Positions 1-6,992 of a stretch of 10,974 bases of DNA are shown piece after piece. This DNA comes from SHLQ01 sp964562985. GTDB taxonomy: Bacteria; Actinomycetota; Acidimicrobiia; Acidimicrobiales; SHLQ01. The stretch is taken from positions 1-10,974 of the forward strand of contig CAZLWE010000085.1 of the NCBI GenBank assembly GCA_964562985.1. The letters are read 5' to 3'. The stretch's first letter is position 1; the number at the start of each line of letters is the position of its first letter. The position numbers and the translations under genes are program-made. The notes below the pieces were generated by a model that saw only the letters and a program-made list of their open reading frames with translations, was not told where the DNA came from and made no database searches.

Positions 1-45
1 GACAGCCGATACTTCGGGTGGCGGGGGCGGATCGAGGTCAGTCAT
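1..45 (-). CDS. Possible 5' end of a gene running off the left edge
   Basis: On the minus strand an ATG at 45-43 opens a frame that stays open to the window edge and reads MTDLDPPPPPEVSAV. The proline-rich, acidic start is plausible for an actinobacterial cytoplasmic or membrane protein with a disordered N-terminus, but 15 residues cannot identify a family. There is no clear ribosome binding site just before the ATG; an AAGGAG on the minus strand lies more than 25 bases upstream. The 195 bases between this ATG and the toxin gene show no other convincing gene. The call rests only on an open frame with a reasonable start, so it may be chance. Confidence 0.3.
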   Translation of the reverse strand, partial: MTDLDPPPPPEVSAV

Positions 46-240
46 GAGTCAAGATTTGCATCAATAGGAAACAGAATCTCCTTGAGCTACGAACCATCGA
101 TCTGCGAAGCGACCACGTCGATAGCGTGACGAGGATCGCGACGTTGCGCGACACAGGACAGCAAGCTATTGATATTTCAGCGTTTTCGATTTGGTATTAG
201 TTTACATAACGTATATTTCCGGCGTTACGCAATCCTGGCC

Positions 241-558
241 CTATAGGCCCAGAACTGCCCGCACCCCATTGTCGACCTGCTCCATTAGCGCTGGCGGCAA
301 CGTTGCTGCTTCTTCACCGATCCATGAACGGTCGATGAGTTCAAGTCCGAGCGGCACGGCCACCGACTCCTTCGGCAAGCCGGATTCAGCTTCGGACAAC
401 AGCACGTTTCCAGCAAGGCCCGCTCGAGCCACGTTCGATGTCAACGGCACAACGTGCACCTGCCACACCTCAGCCGCAAGAACATCGGCCGACGAAACGA
501 CTACGCACGGCCTTCGCTTGTCGAGCTCGACCCAGCAAACCGAACCTCGAGCTACCAC
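241..558 (-). CDS. MazF/PemK-type mRNA interferase toxin
   Basis: This is a 105-residue protein of the MazF/PemK family, toxins that cleave mRNA at short sequence motifs and halt growth until the antitoxin neutralises them. Visible family features in order are an N-terminal RGSVCWVEL strand, RRPCVVVS with Arg16 at the usual catalytic-arginine position, VVPLTSN with Thr40 at the usual catalytic-threonine position, a GNVLL segment, GLPKESVA, and the C-terminal IDRSWIGE to LGL region. The length is normal for the family and nothing is missing. The start is GTG at 558-556, overlapping the antitoxin stop by 7 bases, which implies translational coupling; a GGAG lies about 11 bases before it. The specific cleavage site cannot be read from sequence. 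Family assignment is secure; activity is inferred from the intact motifs. Confidence 0.9.
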   Translation of the reverse strand: MVARGSVCWVELDKRRPCVVVSSADVLAAEVWQVHVVPLTSNVARAGLAGNVLLSEAESGLPKESVAVPLGLELIDRSWIGEEAATLPPALMEQVDNGVRAVLGL

Positions 559-776
559 GGCGCTGACTGCTCCATTCGCTGGCCGGTCGCGTCGCGATCA
601 AGGCCGCTGCCTTCACCGGCGAGTTCTGCGTCGGCTTCGAACTGTTGACTCAAGGGCTGGACAGCTTTCGCCGCATGCTCACGCAGACGAGCCGTCACCC
701 ACTGCGAAAATGGAATGTCGAGACCCTCGATCACGGGAATCACGTCACTTGGCACGCTTATCGTTTTATTCGGCAC
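552..776 (-). CDS. MazE-like antitoxin (ribbon-helix-helix type)
   Basis: This small protein lies directly before the MazF-type toxin and is its probable antitoxin, binding both the toxin and its own promoter. I place the start at GTG 776-774, giving 74 residues beginning MPNKTISVPSDV; a TTG at 800 would add eight residues. The GTG is preferred because the frame after it starts at once with a ribbon-helix-helix pattern: strand KTISVPSDV, helix IPVIEGL, then helix SQWVTARLREHAAKA. A -10 element also sits 6 bases before it. The C-terminal half, from about residue 45, is polar and likely disordered, as expected for the toxin-neutralising tail. Antitoxin identity rests mainly on gene order, size and the predicted fold, since antitoxin sequences are poorly conserved. 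Confidence 0.75.
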   Translation of the reverse strand: MPNKTISVPSDVIPVIEGLDIPFSQWVTARLREHAAKAVQPLSQQFEADAELAGEGSGLDRDATGQRMEQSAPW

Positions 777-782
777 ACCCAA

Positions 783-811
783 AGCATACGTACGTATCAA
801 ACGTACGTAAA
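783..811 (-). promoter_or_regulatory. Predicted leaderless promoter of the antitoxin-toxin operon
   Basis: Reading the minus strand, TTTACG (811-806) matches four of six bases of TTGACA. It is followed after 17 bases by TATGCT (788-783), which fits the TANNNT form of an actinobacterial -10. Six bases later comes the GTG at 776, so transcription would start at or next to the start codon. This spacing supports the GTG as the antitoxin start and a leaderless mRNA. It is a pattern match only; no transcript start is known. Confidence 0.5.
788..808. promoter_or_regulatory. Paired ACGTACGT palindromes, likely toxin-antitoxin operator
   Basis: Two perfect 8-base palindromes ACGTACGT lie at 788-795 and 801-808, separated by 5 bases, with centres 13 bases apart. 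The whole is also a dyad with 9-base arms when the flanking T and A are included. The boxes overlap the -10 and -35 elements of the antitoxin promoter, where a ribbon-helix-helix antitoxin normally binds as paired dimers to repress its own operon. The repeat is seen directly; the operator role is inferred from position and from the known behaviour of toxin-antitoxin loci. Confidence 0.6.
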
Positions 812-908
812 GCCCAAGCGCTGCCGGAAAGCTGATTGGTCCCTACCTATTGGAACATCCCCTAGAGTGATTTCCATCAGCGCCGGTCTCTCGGAGGTGC
901 GGGCAATC

Positions 909-913
909 GGAGG
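909..913 (+). promoter_or_regulatory. Ribosome binding site of the cNMP-domain gene
   Basis: GGAGG lies 6 bases before the ATG at 920, the expected spacing for a Shine-Dalgarno sequence, and fixes the start of this gene. A TAGAGT at 863-868 could be the -10 of its promoter, but no good -35 lies before it. Confidence 0.75.
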
Positions 914-919
914 AACCAC

Positions 920-1333
920 ATGGCATCGCAGGATCAACTCAAAGGAATTGAACTCTTCAGCGAACTGTCGAAGAAAGAGCTGCGATCAGTTTCTCGACTG
1001 ATGACCGCGGTGAATGTCAAAGCTGGTAAAGCGTTGATGACCGAGGGAGAAGTTGGCCGCGAGTTCCTCGTCCTCCTCGAGGGCGAAGCGACGGTGCGAC
1101 GCAGCGGACGGGTCATTGCTCGGGTCGGAAGCGGCGACTTCCTCGGAGAACTCGCAGTCATTGCTGGTGTTCCTCGAACCGCCACAGTCACCGCCGACAC
1201 CGACATGGTTGTCTCCGTGCTCAACCGCCGCGAGTTCAGCGGGCTTCTCGACCAGCAGCCCACGATTATGAAGAAGGTTCTTGTCGGCACGGTCAAGCGG
1301 TTGCACTCGCTTGAGCCCGGCGTCGGAAGCTAG
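920..1333 (+). CDS. Stand-alone cyclic-nucleotide-binding domain protein
   Basis: The 137-residue protein is one cyclic-nucleotide-binding (CAP_ED) domain with little else. An N-terminal helix (LKGIELFSELSKKELRSV) is followed by the beta-roll and the phosphate-binding cassette GDFLGELAVIAGVPRTATVTA at about residues 72-92. Glu77 and Arg86 occupy the ribose- and phosphate-binding positions of the family, so cAMP or a related nucleotide could bind. There is no helix-turn-helix, so unlike Crp it is unlikely to bind DNA itself, and no kinase, channel or cyclase domain is attached. It is probably a soluble cytoplasmic sensor or regulatory subunit acting through a partner not visible here. The start is supported by a GGAGG. 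The next gene follows after 59 bases on the same strand and may be co-transcribed. Domain assignment is firm; the ligand and partner are unknown. Confidence 0.88.
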   Translation: MASQDQLKGIELFSELSKKELRSVSRLMTAVNVKAGKALMTEGEVGREFLVLLEGEATVRRSGRVIARVGSGDFLGELAVIAGVPRTATVTADTDMVVSVLNRREFSGLLDQQPTIMKKVLVGTVKRLHSLEPGVGS

Positions 1334-1392
1334 AGAAACAACAGCACAGCAGGGTCGTTGATCCATCGGCCTTCGCGTCGCAGACTAGGACC

Positions 1393-1845
1393 GTGGAGCA
1401 CAGGAGCGAGTTCATCATTCGAGCAGAGCCCGACGCGATGACCGGCGCACTGGGCGACCTCGCCACCTATCCACACTGGAACGACCTCGTGGTTAAGGCA
1501 ACACCAGCTGAGCCACAGCCATCAGACGATGGGCCCGCGTGGAGCACCACCCTTCAACTCGAACTTGGACCGGTTACTCGGACTTGGGATATTCGCTTCG
1601 TCCGCGATGTGCTTGAGCAAGACCACGGCGAGGCGACCATTCGATTCGTTGGAACCGAATCCAAAAAGGCCGCAGGATCGCCGTGGTTTTTTGGCGTGGA
1701 AGTCGAACCTGTGGCCAGCTTGTGTTCGGTCGTCTTTTCCATAGCACACGCTGGCCGACGCTCCGTAGTCCCGGTCGGACCTCTGCTCCATCGCTCGCTC
1801 AGCAGTAGCTCCGAGCGGTTACCCGCCTACCTCGCCGAACAGTGA
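1393..1845 (+). CDS. SRPBCC/START-like fold protein (polyketide cyclase/dehydrase type)
   Basis: The 150-residue protein begins EHRSEFIIRAEPDAMTGALGDLATYPHWNDLV. This matches the usual opening of SRPBCC-fold proteins: a beta strand, a helix pair, then the YPxWN-like motif. The fold makes a deep hydrophobic pocket for lipids, polyketides or other small ligands; the natural ligand cannot be deduced. The middle (LELGPVTRTWDIRF to EATIRFVGTE) has the alternating pattern of the central beta sheet, and the last 25 residues form the long C-terminal helix region. The start is GTG 1393, with only an AGGA very close upstream, so initiation may be weak or coupled to the cNMP-domain gene 59 bases before it. 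Its stop lies 15 bases from the end of the convergent remnant at 1861. Family-level assignment only. Confidence 0.72.
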   Translation: MEHRSEFIIRAEPDAMTGALGDLATYPHWNDLVVKATPAEPQPSDDGPAWSTTLQLELGPVTRTWDIRFVRDVLEQDHGEATIRFVGTESKKAAGSPWFFGVEVEPVASLCSVVFSIAHAGRRSVVPVGPLLHRSLSSSSERLPAYLAEQ

Positions 1846-1860
1846 CGGCTAGTATCTGGC

Positions 1861-2424
1861 TCAGTTGAACAGGTAGATGAAGTTATCTCCGCCCAGGCTG
1901 ATCGTCGCGACGTCTTCCCCACCGACGCCGTCGAAGTTGCCGACGGCAATACCCGCGGCGCCCGCGGTAGAAGGCCCAAGGCCGCCGAACGTGAAGTTAC
2001 CCGCGCCGTCGTTCTCCAAGATTCGCCACGAGTGGACTGAACGCAACATCTTCGCGGAACTGGAGCTTCGCAACGCACTCTTGGCCCGAGATGGCGCTTG
2101 ATCCGGGAACACCAGACTGAGGGCCATGAGGCTAGCGAGCGGGGTGAACGCCTTCGCCAACCGAACCAGAACAAGCAAAAAGAGGTTTGCCACGACGAAC
2201 ACGACGCCGATCCACACCCATCGGTTCACGCCGACAACGTCAGGCGGGTACCAACGGCCCACCGCCAAGGTAAAGGCCAATGACAGAAGCAAAGGGAGGG
2301 CAAAGATTGCGATACGCAAGGCCGCGGCTGCCCGCGGTCGTTGCTGCCAGCGACGAACGTCGGTTTCATGCCTTTCGGCCCCCTGCGTAGGGCCTAGTCC
2401 TACCACGATTGAGGTATCGGCCAT
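1861..2424 (-). pseudogene. Chimeric remnant: HD-GYP-type membrane N-terminus joined to a VCBS/FG-GAP repeat tail
   Basis: From ATG 2424 the minus strand encodes 187 residues made of two unrelated pieces. Residues 1-130 have two predicted membrane helices (about 34-56 and 68-90) followed by LMALSLVFPDQAPSRAKSALRSSSSAKML. That segment closely resembles the N-terminal membrane region before the HD-GYP phosphohydrolase domain in actinobacterial proteins. The HD-GYP domain is absent. Instead the frame passes near position 2037 into RILENDGAGNF and GIAVGNFDGVGGEDVA, typical of VCBS/FG-GAP repeats, and ends after one repeat with FIYLFN. A cytoplasmic signalling module following two helices and a secreted beta-propeller repeat do not belong together. 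I therefore read this as an in-frame deletion that fused the start of one gene to the end of another. The frame has no internal stop, so a small membrane protein could still be made. The frame stays open upstream to 2742 but nothing there looks coding. Confidence 0.6.
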
Positions 2425-2530
2425 GTGTGTGCATTTCAATATGGTCCCGACGACCCACCGACGATGAGAGAACAAGGCGCAAACCTCGATGAGCAATAGT
2501 GCCCGAACCACGGTGTGCAAAGATGGCGTG

Positions 2531-5143
2531 ATGTACCGGTTGGCGGTCAAAAATCTCGCGCAAAACAAGATTCGACTGGCCCTAACGTCGTTCGCCATCG
2601 TCCTCGGGGTGGGCTTCGTAGTTTCCTCTTTTGTCCTTCGTGACGGTCTCAAGGAGATCTTCGCCGACCTCTCCGAGCAGGTCACGCAAGGACTTGATAT
2701 CGGAGTTGGTGCCGGGGACCTTGCGAATTCTCCGGCCATCACTCAAGGGGACTTCGATGCCATCGCCGACATTGACGGGATCGGCGCAATCGAACTGCAG
2801 ATGACGGGCAACGGTTACGAGAACCAACTACAACCCATCAAGCCCGACGGCGAGACCATCACGCTCCAAGGCCCTCCCCAGCTCGTCTTCTCGTGGAGCA
2901 CCGAACCGGCTTTCGACGTGACCGACATTCTTGAGGGGCGGGCGCCTCTAGAGGACGATCAATGGGTCATCGACGAACCCAGCCGCGCCGAACACGGCTT
3001 CATCATCGGAGATACCTACACGTTCATAACGCCATCGGGCCGACAAGAGTCCGAACTCGTCGGGACCTTCACCTTCGACGGCTTCATCGAAGGCCCAACA
3101 TTCATGTCGATGCAGACCGAGACCATCCAAGAGTGGATGCTGTTCGGCGAGCGGTTCGACTTCATCGCGATCGCCATCGACGGCTCGGTCCCGTTAGCCG
3201 ATCTGCAATCGGAGATCGATCAAACCCTCAACGGCAACCTTGGCCAGAATGAAACTCCACGCCTGCTCGTCCAAAACCAAGCAGAGCTGACCGCCGACTT
3301 GCAAACGGACTTCAACCAAGTCCTCGACGTCATCGGCGGCGTTCTGCTCGGGTTCGCGCTGTTGTCGCTCTTCGTATCGATTTTCATTATCGCAAACACC
3401 TTCGCGATCACCATTAGCCAACGGACCCGAGAACTTGGCTTACTCCGGGCGGTTGGGGCTACCGGCGCGCAAGTAATGCGTTCGGTTATTGCCGAGTCAT
3501 TCATCATCGGGGTGCTGAGTTCGATCATCGGTATCGGTGTCGGGGTGCTTATCGCTTTCGCCCTTCGGGCAATTCTCAACTCGCTTGGCCTCGGCATCCC
3601 AAGCTTTGGCGTCGTGGTCGCCCCAACCACCGTGATAATCGCGCTCGTAGTTGGAGTTCTTGTCACGGTCGCATCGGCAGTGGTTCCTGCCTTCAAAGCG
3701 TCTCAAATCGCACCCATCACCGCAATCTCCGGAAACGCAGAATCCGAATCAAAGTCGCTGGGCCGCTTCGTGATTGGCGGCCTGGTGGCCGCCGTAGGCA
3801 TCGCAGCGATGTTGTTCGGTCTATTCGGGGGCGGTGACGACATCATCGCTGTGCTCGGTCCGCTGGGCGCAGGTGCCGCGATCCTGTTCATCGGTATCAC
3901 ACTGCTCAGTCCGCTCGTCGCCGGCCCATTGAGCCGCGTGCTGGGCACACCAATGGCGCAGGCGGTGGGAACACCTGGTCGCCTCGCACGCGAGAATTCG
4001 TCGCGCAACCCGCGGCGCACCGCGACCACCGCTGCCGCATTGATGATCGGACTCTCGCTTGTCTCCATGGCATCGGTCGTCGGTGAATCCCTGCGGGCAC
4101 AATTCGACGACATTTTGAACACATCGCTGCAAGCAGACTTCTTTGTCCTCAGCGACCAGGCCGATATCCCCGACGAGGCGTTGCAGGCAATCATCGACGA
4201 CCCAGCGTTCGGCAATGTCAGTCCAGCGAAGGACTGGGGCGCCCGCGTGGAGAACCAGTTCCTTGATGAGGACGGCAACCCCGTCGCTCCCGACATACTC
4301 GACGAGGGTCCCGGCAACGCCAACGTCAATATCACCGCCTTCGACTACGACCAGATCGATGGCCTCTTCAACTTTGATGTCACCGTTGGGTCTCTCGACG
4401 ACATTGGCGACCGCTCCATTGGAATGCGCCGCTCGATCGCGGACGACTTTGGGCTAGAACTTGGGGACAGCCTCGAGATGTTCCTCCTCGACGAAACCCT
4501 CGAGGAGTTCGAGATTGTTGCGCTCTACGAGGAAACGGTGATCTCCGGTGCCGTGATGGTATCCCTTGAACGTTTCAACGATTTCTCGCCGCAACGCACG
4601 AGCAACCAGATTGCGGCAAACGTCGCTGAAGGGGTGTCTACCGAAGAGGCCGATGCCGCGTTCGCAGAGATCTCCACCGAGTTCCCAAACCTTATGTTCC
4701 AATCGTCGGCGGAGTTTCAAGCGATGCTCGGCGATCAGATCAGCTTCATTTTGAACCTCCTCACGGTCTTGCTTGCCTTGACCATAATCATCGCCGTGCT
4801 GGGTATTGCGAACACCCTGGCGCTGTCGGTCTTCGAGCGCACGCGAGAGATCGGCCTGCTACGGGCAGTCGGTATGACACGAGGCCAGACGCGCAAGATG
4901 ATTCGCTGGGAAGGCGTCATCATCGCGGCCGTCGGCGCGGTGCTCGGCACCGTTCTCGGCGTCGCGCTCGGTGTACTCATAGTCACCGCAATCCCCGATG
5001 ACTTCATCAGCGCATTTGCCATTCCCTGGGTTCGGATTCTCATCATGGTCGCAGTCACCTCGGTTATGGGCCTGCTCGCGGCACTTTTCCCTGCCTGGCG
5101 AGCCTCCCGCATGAACGTTCTCGAAGCCATCAGCCACGCGTAA
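2531..5143 (+). CDS. MacB/FtsX-type ABC transporter permease
   Basis: An 870-residue integral membrane permease of the MacB/FtsX superfamily, in the long form that carries two FtsX domains. In order: one membrane helix (about 16-38), a first extracytoplasmic domain (to about 262), a first FtsX domain with three helices and the conserved RTRELGLLRAVGA loop (264-395), and two further helices (410-475). Then RNPRRTATTAAALMIGLSLVS leads into another helix (about 494-520), a second acidic extracytoplasmic domain (525-735), and a final FtsX domain with RTREIGLLRAVGM (736-870). Such proteins do not form a pore for small solutes. They pass mechanical force from a cytoplasmic ATPase to substrates or partners outside the membrane, for example in lipoprotein or lipid release. 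I chose ATG 2531 because MYRLAVKNLAQNKIRLAL is the usual start; ATG 2489 in the same frame would add 14 untypical residues. No ATPase subunit lies on either side. Confidence 0.9.
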   Translation: MYRLAVKNLAQNKIRLALTSFAIVLGVGFVVSSFVLRDGLKEIFADLSEQVTQGLDIGVGAGDLANSPAITQGDFDAIADIDGIGAIELQMTGNGYENQLQPIKPDGETITLQGPPQLVFSWSTEPAFDVTDILEGRAPLEDDQWVIDEPSRAEHGFIIGDTYTFITPSGRQESELVGTFTFDGFIEGPTFMSMQTETIQEWMLFGERFDFIAIAIDGSVPLADLQSEIDQTLNGNLGQNETPRLLVQNQAELTADLQTDFNQVLDVIGGVLLGFALLSLFVSIFIIANTFAITISQRTRELGLLRAVGATGAQVMRSVIAESFIIGVLSSIIGIGVGVLIAFALRAILNSLGLGIPSFGVVVAPTTVIIALVVGVLVTVASAVVPAFKASQIAPITAISGNAESESKSLGRFVIGGLVAAVGIAAMLFGLFGGGDDIIAVLGPLGAGAAILFIGITLLSPLVAGPLSRVLGTPMAQAVGTPGRLARENSSRNPRRTATTAAALMIGLSLVSMASVVGESLRAQFDDILNTSLQADFFVLSDQADIPDEALQAIIDDPAFGNVSPAKDWGARVENQFLDEDGNPVAPDILDEGPGNANVNITAFDYDQIDGLFNFDVTVGSLDDIGDRSIGMRRSIADDFGLELGDSLEMFLLDETLEEFEIVALYEETVISGAVMVSLERFNDFSPQRTSNQIAANVAEGVSTEEADAAFAEISTEFPNLMFQSSAEFQAMLGDQISFILNLLTVLLALTIIIAVLGIANTLALSVFERTREIGLLRAVGMTRGQTRKMIRWEGVIIAAVGAVLGTVLGVALGVLIVTAIPDDFISAFAIPWVRILIMVAVTSVMGLLAALFPAWRASRMNVLEAISHA

Positions 5144-5174
5144 CACCCATCCTCCAATACCACACGTCGCCGCG

Positions 5175-5180
5175 TAGCAT
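5175..5180 (+). promoter_or_regulatory. Predicted -10 element for leaderless start of the acetate kinase-PduL gene
   Basis: TAGCAT fits TANNNT and ends 6 bases before ATG 5187, so transcription would begin at about the A of the start codon. No Shine-Dalgarno sequence is present and no clear -35 is seen. The 43-base gap after the permease gene leaves room for such a promoter. Pattern match only. Confidence 0.4.
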
Positions 5181-5186
5181 GAGCGC

Positions 5187-6992
5187 ATGAACGTGCTCGT
5201 TATCAACTGCGGATCTTCGAGCGTGAAGTTCGCCCTGTTCGACAGTGGTGAAGCGATCATCGCTCAGGGAAAGCGCGAACGACTCGGGGCGGATTCAGCC
5301 CAACACAGCGAGACACACGCAGAGGCAATCGCGGCGATCTTCGAGGAGGTCGGGGAACATCAGATTGACGCCGTCGGACATCGCGTTGTTCATGGCGGTA
5401 GCGACATCACACAATCCCAGGAAGTGGACGAGTCCGTCCTGGCCGCCATTGAGAAGTACATCCCCGACGCGCCGATGCATAACCCGTTCAGCAAAGCAGC
5501 GATCGACGCTGCACGAGACGTGTATCCCTCGGTCCCTCACGTCGCCGTGTTCGACACCGCCTTCCACGCCAGCATGCCACGACGTGCCGTCACCTACGCA
5601 ATCGACCAAGACGTTGCGGAGCGGCATGGAATTCGTCGCTTCGGGTTCCATGGAATCTCGCATGAATTCGCTGCAGGAATTGCGGCCGAGTTTCTTAAGC
5701 GTCCGCTCGATGAGCTGCGATTGATCACTCTCCATCTCGGGAACGGTGCCAGCGCTTGCGCGGTCGAGTTCGGACGATCTACCGAAACCAGCATGGGGAA
5801 CACCCCGCTCGAAGGTCTCGTCATGGGTACCCGTTCGGGCGATGTCGACGCTGGAGTTCTGTTGTCGTTGTTGCGAAGCGGCGAGTTCACCGTCGACGAA
5901 CTCGACGATCTCCTCAACAACAAGAGTGGATTGTTGGGGCTGTCCGGCAAGGGCAACGATCTCCGCGAGATCCAACAAGCTGCGGAGGACGGCGATAGCC
6001 GAGCTCGTCTCGCGATAAACGTGTTCGTGCATCGAGCTCGTAAGTACATCGGCGCCTACGCTGCGGCCATGGGCGGTGTCGATGCCATCGTTTTCACCGG
6101 TGGCATCGGCGAGAACAGCGCCAGTATGCGACGCAGGATTCTGCAGCGCTTAGAGTTTCTCGGCTGTGTCCTCGATGAAGACCGCAACTTTGATGCGAGC
6201 ATCAGTAGCGACAAGGACTACGCGCTAATTACGACCGGACGGTCTCGGGTTGAGGCGATCGTGGTCAAGACCAACGAAGAACTGATGATCGCTCGCGAGG
6301 CGCGCCGAGTGGTCGAAACCGAAGAGCCGCGAGCTCCGAAATCGATCCCAATCGCTGTCAGCGCCCGACATTGTCACCTGACTGAAGAGACGTTCGCCCA
6401 ACTGTTCGGCGATGGCGCTACCCCAACAAAGAAGTATGACCTGTCTCAACCCGGACAGTACGCCTGTGAAGAGCATGTCACGATCGTAGGCCCACGCCGC
6501 ACGATCGAACGGGTACGAGTGCTCGGCCCACTCCGGAAGGCGAACCAAGTCGAAATCTCCCGCACCGACGAGTTCTTCCTCGGCATCGACGCACCCGTTC
6601 GGCTCTCTGGCAATGTTCGAGGCTCTGCGCCGGTCAGCCTGGAAGGACCCATGGGTTCGGTACACCTGAGGGAAGGACTCATCTGTGCGCATCGCCATAT
6701 CCATATGCACCCCGACGATGCGGTCGCCTTTGATGTCAACGACGGCGACGAAGTCGCGGTGGCAATTCTCGGAGGCCAGCGAGACCTCGTCCTCGGCGAT
6801 GTGAAGATTCGCGTGCACGAGAATTACGTACTCGAAATGCACATCGACACCGATGAGGCCAATGCCGCTGAACTGGGCTCGCTCAACAAGGCGATCCTGC
6901 GCCCCTTAGACGTCGACGATGACGACTTCCTTGTCTATACCTCCCTTGAGGCGACTGCCGGATTAACCACCCTCGACAAACGGGTGGTCTAG
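5187..6992 (+). CDS. Fused acetate kinase and PduL-type phosphate acyltransferase
   Basis: This 601-residue cytoplasmic protein joins two enzymes that normally act in sequence. Residues 1-375 are acetate kinase (acetyl phosphate + ADP to acetate + ATP, reversible). They include NCGSSSVKF with Asn7, Ser10, Ser12 and Lys14, HRVVHGG with Arg66, FDTAFH with Asp123, FHGISH with His155, HLGNGAS, MGTRSGDVDAG with Arg216, FTGGIGENS, and TNEELMIAR. After a short linker (about 376-386), residues 387-580 form a PduL domain (acyl-CoA + phosphate to acyl phosphate + CoA). Its metal and phosphate residues are all present: His395 and His397 in SARHCHLT, Arg450, Glu456, His504 and His506 in HRHIHMH, and His552 in LEMHID. 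Their spacing matches the Rhodopseudomonas palustris PduL residues as I remember them. No microcompartment-targeting peptide precedes the PduL part, so it is probably not encapsulated. Whether acetate or propionate is preferred is open. The separate domains are certain; channelling is inference. Confidence 0.93.
   Translation: MNVLVINCGSSSVKFALFDSGEAIIAQGKRERLGADSAQHSETHAEAIAAIFEEVGEHQIDAVGHRVVHGGSDITQSQEVDESVLAAIEKYIPDAPMHNPFSKAAIDAARDVYPSVPHVAVFDTAFHASMPRRAVTYAIDQDVAERHGIRRFGFHGISHEFAAGIAAEFLKRPLDELRLITLHLGNGASACAVEFGRSTETSMGNTPLEGLVMGTRSGDVDAGVLLSLLRSGEFTVDELDDLLNNKSGLLGLSGKGNDLREIQQAAEDGDSRARLAINVFVHRARKYIGAYAAAMGGVDAIVFTGGIGENSASMRRRILQRLEFLGCVLDEDRNFDASISSDKDYALITTGRSRVEAIVVKTNEELMIAREARRVVETEEPRAPKSIPIAVSARHCHLTEETFAQLFGDGATPTKKYDLSQPGQYACEEHVTIVGPRRTIERVRVLGPLRKANQVEISRTDEFFLGIDAPVRLSGNVRGSAPVSLEGPMGSVHLREGLICAHRHIHMHPDDAVAFDVNDGDEVAVAILGGQRDLVLGDVKIRVHENYVLEMHIDTDEANAAELGSLNKAILRPLDVDDDDFLVYTSLEATAGLTTLDKRVV

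Noticed and set aside
181..225. AT-rich stretch after the toxin gene, considered as a promoter or attachment site
   Set aside because: No repeat pair, tRNA end or well-spaced -35/-10 pair was found.
191..835. A long plus-strand open frame of 214 codons over the toxin-antitoxin genes
   Set aside because: It is antisense to the toxin and antitoxin, has low-complexity Ser/Thr/Arg-rich composition and no recognisable domain.
2425..2742. Upstream extension of the chimeric minus-strand frame, overlapping the permease start
   Set aside because: The extension is antisense to the conserved N-terminus of the permease and has no domain features; the recognisable part begins after ATG 2424.
5179..5190. 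Tiny upstream frame (Met-Ser-Ala-stop) whose stop overlaps ATG 5187
   Set aside because: Three codons without a ribosome binding site; better explained by the -10 element that overlaps it.
5295..6032. A 245-codon minus-strand frame inside the acetate kinase part
   Set aside because: The opposite strand encodes a fully conserved acetate kinase; the antisense frame shows no family features.
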